A stretch of 64,000 nt of DNA from NCBI GenBank assembly GCA_964411985.1, contig CAYPNF010000009.1, positions 1-64,000 on the forward strand, in the 5' to 3' direction. Positions 61,449 through 64,000 of this stretch are shown one piece after another; position 1 is the first letter of the stretch; each line of letters starts with the position of its first letter. The notes beneath the pieces were generated by a model. It saw nothing but the letters and a program-made list of their open reading frames with translations, was not told where the DNA came from and did no database searches. Source of the stretch: CAYPNF01 sp964411985. Its GTDB lineage: Bacteria > Verrucomicrobiota > Verrucomicrobiia > Limisphaerales > J093. A program made the translations under genes and the position numbers.

Positions 61449-62963
61449 ATGACGCTAAAAGGGAAAAAGTGGATTTTTAGATTGGATAGCCTGCCAGAGG
61501 TTTTGGTTTCCAACAAGGCTATGGCATCTACCGTTTCCAAGGCCGTAAAAGCTGGGCGACTCCGCAAAATCGGTTCCCGGCTTTACACGCGGAACATGAC
61601 CGAGGCCCCTGATGCGATCGTCAAACGCAATTGGCATCCACTACTCAAGAGTTATTTTCCGGATGCCCTGATTGCTGATCGAACAGCGTTGGAGAATCAT
61701 CCCGCACCCGATGGTTCGGTTTTTATTGTCTCTTCAGGAAAGCGAACCGTGGAATTGCCAGGCATTGCGTTTCGCGCCCGCAAAGGGTCCCCTCCGTTGG
61801 AGAACGACCTGCCGTTTCTAGGCGGCCTCCACATTTCCTCACACGCGCGAGCTTGGTTGGAGAATATGCGACCGACCCGCGCTCGCGCAGCTGAAGTCGC
61901 ACGGACCTTATCCAAACCAGAACTGGAGAGCAGGCTTGACTTGTTGCTGCGACAGGGCGGTGAAGCGGCACTTAACCGACTGAGAGACGAGGCCCGTGAA
62001 GTTAGCAAGCAACTGGACATGGCCGAAGAGTTTCACGAACTGGATGAATTGATCGGCACATTTCTTGGGACGCGTAATGCTAAACTTGAATCTTCCGTGG
62101 GCCAAGCACGACTCAAAGGCTTGGCATACGACCCGGATCGATTCGATCTATTCAAGTTACTGTTCGAAGAGTTGCGGTCGAGGGGGCCAATCGCCAGGAT
62201 CGCAGAGAATATGGGAGATTCGGCAAAGACCAACCTCGCGTTTTTTGAAGCCTATTTCTCAAATTACATCGAGGGAACGGAATTCCCACTCGATGAGGCG
62301 GTTGACATCGTATTCAAGGGCGTAATACCAAAAGAGCGCCCTCAGGACGCTCACGACGTTCTTGAAACATACCGAGTCGTGGCTGATTACGAGCAATTGG
62401 CGCGGACGCCGCGTCGTTTTGATGACTTTCTTGCGTTGCTTCGGGAACGCCATGCCATGGTCATGGCAATGCGGCCAGACAAAAACCCCGGTGACTTCAA
62501 GTCGGTGGCGAATCGTGCCGGCAACACGAGTTTCGTTTTGCCAAACCTCGTTTTGGGGACCTTGGAGAAGGGATTTGAAGTTTACCGAGGAATAGAACCA
62601 CCACTGCACCGGTCGGTGTTTATGATGTTTCTGGTCAGCGAAGTCCATCCCTTCGTCGACGGAAATGGCCGGGTCGCAAGGATTATGATGAATTCTGAAC
62701 TGGTCGCGGCGGGCGAGCAAAAAATCATCATTCCCACCATTTATCGAAACAATTACCTTGTGGCCCTAAAAGCGTTGTCACAGTCGGGGAAAAGCGCTCC
62801 GATAGTTCAAGTTCTAGATTTTGCTCAGAAATATACCTCTGCTATCCGGTGGGGGGACTTCAATGAGGCCAGAACAGATTTACTGTCAACACATGCATTC
62901 TCAGATGCAAATGAAGCGGATGATCAGGGGATTCGTCTGATTTTGCCGAAAAGTGTAATTTGA
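61449..62963 (+). CDS. Fic-domain AMPylase-like protein with N-terminal AbiEi-like domain
   Basis: A 504-residue protein when started at 61449. Residues 12-50 (LDSLPEVLVSNKAMASTVSK, RLRKIGSRLYTRN) are a winged-helix of the AbiEi antitoxin type, and 60-150 continue in the AbiEi pattern (ALIADRTALENHPAPDGSVF, ELPGIAFRARKG, GGLHISSHARAWLENMRP). Residues 225-470 are a Fic domain with the full active motif HPFVDGNGRVAR (400-411). Upstream is SNYIEG (271-276), the (S/T)xxxE(G/N) inhibitory motif placed N-terminal as in class II Fic proteins, with E275 expected to block ATP gamma-phosphate binding. So the protein couples a DNA-binding antitoxin-like part with a self-inhibited AMP-transferase. The target is unknown. 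Confidence 0.9.
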   Translation: MTLKGKKWIFRLDSLPEVLVSNKAMASTVSKAVKAGRLRKIGSRLYTRNMTEAPDAIVKRNWHPLLKSYFPDALIADRTALENHPAPDGSVFIVSSGKRTVELPGIAFRARKGSPPLENDLPFLGGLHISSHARAWLENMRPTRARAAEVARTLSKPELESRLDLLLRQGGEAALNRLRDEAREVSKQLDMAEEFHELDELIGTFLGTRNAKLESSVGQARLKGLAYDPDRFDLFKLLFEELRSRGPIARIAENMGDSAKTNLAFFEAYFSNYIEGTEFPLDEAVDIVFKGVIPKERPQDAHDVLETYRVVADYEQLARTPRRFDDFLALLRERHAMVMAMRPDKNPGDFKSVANRAGNTSFVLPNLVLGTLEKGFEVYRGIEPPLHRSVFMMFLVSEVHPFVDGNGRVARIMMNSELVAAGEQKIIIPTIYRNNYLVALKALSQSGKSAPIVQVLDFAQKYTSAIRWGDFNEARTDLLSTHAFSDANEADDQGIRLILPKSVI

Positions 62964-63025
62964 CCTCGAGCGCAGCCGTAACGCTGGGCGCCTCTTCAGC
63001 GTCAGCGTGGCGGAAGCACCGCCCA

Positions 63026-63289
63026 CTATTTGCGGGATGGTTCATTGCTCCAGTCGACACCCATCTCTTCACGGATGAATTCCGCGAAGGGACGGATGTT
63101 TTGATCAGCTGACACCGCATCCAGCGCCGTTAGATACTCTCGCCTTCTCGTATTGCGGACGATGGTCCAGGGAAACAGACCCGCTTGCACGGATGGGCTG
63201 AACAAGCCACGGTACCACACCTGATAATCTTGCCGGAACACCAAGCCAGCGTTTTCACCAGCCAAAACTCGGGCCACGCTCTTTGTCAC
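63026..63289 (-). pseudogene. Fic-protein remnant with the catalytic core deleted
   Basis: An 87-residue frame whose two halves match the ends of a second Fic family. The first half (SVARVLAGENAGLVFRQDYQ, VWYRGLFSPSVQAG) is like the N-terminal part, and the second (LFPWTIVRNTRRREYLTALD, AVSADQNIRPFAEFIREEMG) is like the C-terminal part that normally follows the active site (ASGGYPWTVI..RxxYMxAL). Everything between, including HPFxDGNGR, is missing at the AG/LFPW joint. The frame is intact, so a small protein could still be made, but it cannot be an AMPylase. It is antiparallel to the intact Fic gene and differs from it in sequence. Confidence 0.55.
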
Positions 63290-63379
63290 CCAAGAATGAG
63301 GGAGCCGCGGTTCAGCAGCGATTCCCGATCCTTGCGCGGGAGCGAAGACGATTTCGGAACATGCTTACGAGCGAGTGAT

Positions 63380-63424
63380 GTCGCTCGCGGTAACGAGGTC
63401 GATAAGCCGAGAAACCTTGCGAAA
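63380..63424 (+). repeat. Direct repeat right copy (partial glmS 3' end)
   Basis: The right partner of 60928-60972. Translated on the plus strand it reads DVARGNEVDKPRNLAKAID, against AVARGCDVDKPRNLAKSVT in GlmS. The sequence before and after does not continue as glmS, so only the recombination-site-sized end was copied. The remaining bases between the Fic remnant and the sulfatase show no other gene. Confidence 0.75.
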
Positions 63425-63509
63425 GCCATAGATCTCGGCTCTGAGAAAGTGGGCCGACTTCATCAGCGGTTTGTCTTCATCTCGCTTCCACTCGCAGCCT
63501 GACCTCCGT

Positions 63510-64000
63510 CTACCGCTCCGGTCCCTGCCAGGGTACATGGCCAGAGCGTTGGATTTGCTGGCGGAGCGCGGCGGCGAGTTCGTCGAACACCTGGGGTTTG
63601 CTCTTGGCGAGATCCACCCTCTCCTGTGGGTCTGCCTTCAAATCGTAGAGCTCGAGGGGCGCAAAGGGGCTGTCTTGAAGCAGTTTCCAGTCGCCACGCC
63701 GGAAGGCTTCGATGGTTTTGCCCGCGTAGGCGGCACCGCCTTCGCGGCGGACGAAATAGAGGTCGCGACGCGGGTCGGATTCCGGTTGACCGCGCAAGGT
63801 GGGCAGGAAACTGATGCCATCGATCTCCCGAGGTGGCGTGAGGTTGGCGGCGGCGCACGCGGTGGCGAAAATGTCCATGGTCAGCGTCGTGCGGTCGGTG
63901 CTCGAGCCGGGTTCGATCACGCCGGGCCAGCGCGCAGCACCGGGAACGCGCAGGCCGCCTTCGTACACGTGGCCTTTCTCGGCGCGCCACGGGCCGTTGT
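63510..64000 (-). CDS. Sulfatase (arylsulfatase type), C-terminal part
   Basis: The C-terminal 163 or so residues of a sulfatase; the N-terminal part with the formylglycine site lies beyond the window. Visible segments are NGPWRAEKGHVYEGGLRVPG, the usual (S)DNGP...K(G/H)xxxEGGxRVP motif with catalytic Lys and His, then PSTDR-like TLTMDIFATACAAANLTPPR, IDGISFLPTLRG and the closing APLELYDLKADPQERVDLAK and PQVFDELAAALRQQ. It would remove sulfate esters from glycans or other substrates. It lies outside the glmS-end direct repeats, so it belongs to the core chromosome. Confidence 0.93.
   Translation of the reverse strand, partial: NGPWRAEKGHVYEGGLRVPGAARWPGVIEPGSSTDRTTLTMDIFATACAAANLTPPREIDGISFLPTLRGQPESDPRRDLYFVRREGGAAYAGKTIEAFRRGDWKLLQDSPFAPLELYDLKADPQERVDLAKSKPQVFDELAAALRQQIQRSGHVPWQGPER

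Noticed and set aside
63185..63502. 105-residue plus-strand frame as a gene
   Set aside because: Only the short glmS-like piece is recognisable; the rest overlaps the Fic remnant and has no coding features.
60991..63510. Complete Tn7-like transposon behind glmS
   Set aside because: No tnsA-E-like gene or terminal TnsB-type repeats are visible; the glmS-end copy points to a different or decayed element.

Overview
The window looks like chromosomal DNA of a GC-rich, Gram-negative, polysaccharide-degrading bacterium of the Verrucomicrobiota (best guess a Pedosphaera/Limisphaerales-type lineage). The basis is gene content: many secreted glycosidases outside any SusCD-type locus, Tat-exported Gfo/Idh/MocA and TIM-barrel proteins with RRGFLKTSG-type signals, a prepilin-like protein with an H-X9-DG tail, secreted beta-propellers, a CocE/NonD hydrolase, a sulfatase and a PurS/PurQ pair. 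This assignment is inference; no rRNA or tRNA gene was seen.

Layout. 0-3.5 kb: a broken carB fragment, an unusual eukaryote-type hisA, and htpG. 3.5-12.9 kb: GH51 arabinofuranosidase, ndk, SGNH hydrolase, a membrane protein, a ceramidase-like enzyme, recQ and two small hypotheticals. 12.9-20.7 kb: a GGGACAG repeat field, a secreted protein of unknown function, a hybrid histidine kinase and a GH36 alpha-galactosidase. 20.8-32.3 kb: GH78 rhamnosidase, a GxxExxY gene wrapped in ACAGGAT inverted repeats, an SSS symporter, a DUF5107 protein, a large propeller protein and a prepilin-like protein. 32.4-40.8 kb: rapA, a REP-associated tyrosine transposase bracketed by GGGACAG repeats, a BlaI repressor with an M56 metalloprotease-secretin fusion, and an acyl-ACP thioesterase. 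40.8-50.3 kb: GH127, a mutarotase-like protein, a TIM-barrel protein, a Gfo/Idh/MocA oxidoreductase and a propeller-amidohydrolase. 50.7-58.0 kb: a PQQ-like repeat protein, a hairpin array, an aromatic amino acid decarboxylase-like enzyme, thiD, a CocE-type hydrolase and a YddG-type exporter. 58.2-64 kb: purS, purQ, glmS, a small island behind glmS with an AbiEi-Fic fusion and a Fic remnant, and the C-terminal part of a sulfatase.

Functionally the window suggests use of plant cell-wall sugars: GH51, GH127, GH78 and GH36 together fit the arabinan, galactan and rhamnogalacturonan side chains of pectin or arabinogalactan proteins. The symporter and the Gfo/Idh/MocA and TIM-barrel pair could take up and process the released sugars.

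Most unusual: (1) a BlaI-controlled M56 protease whose C-terminal half is a secretin domain, with a perfect TACTAC-N4-GTAGTA operator upstream; (2) an AbiEi-like antitoxin domain fused to a class II Fic enzyme, inserted directly behind glmS and bounded by a near-copy of the glmS 3' end; (3) three separate families of hairpin-forming repeats, one tied to a transposase and one tied to the GxxExxY gene.
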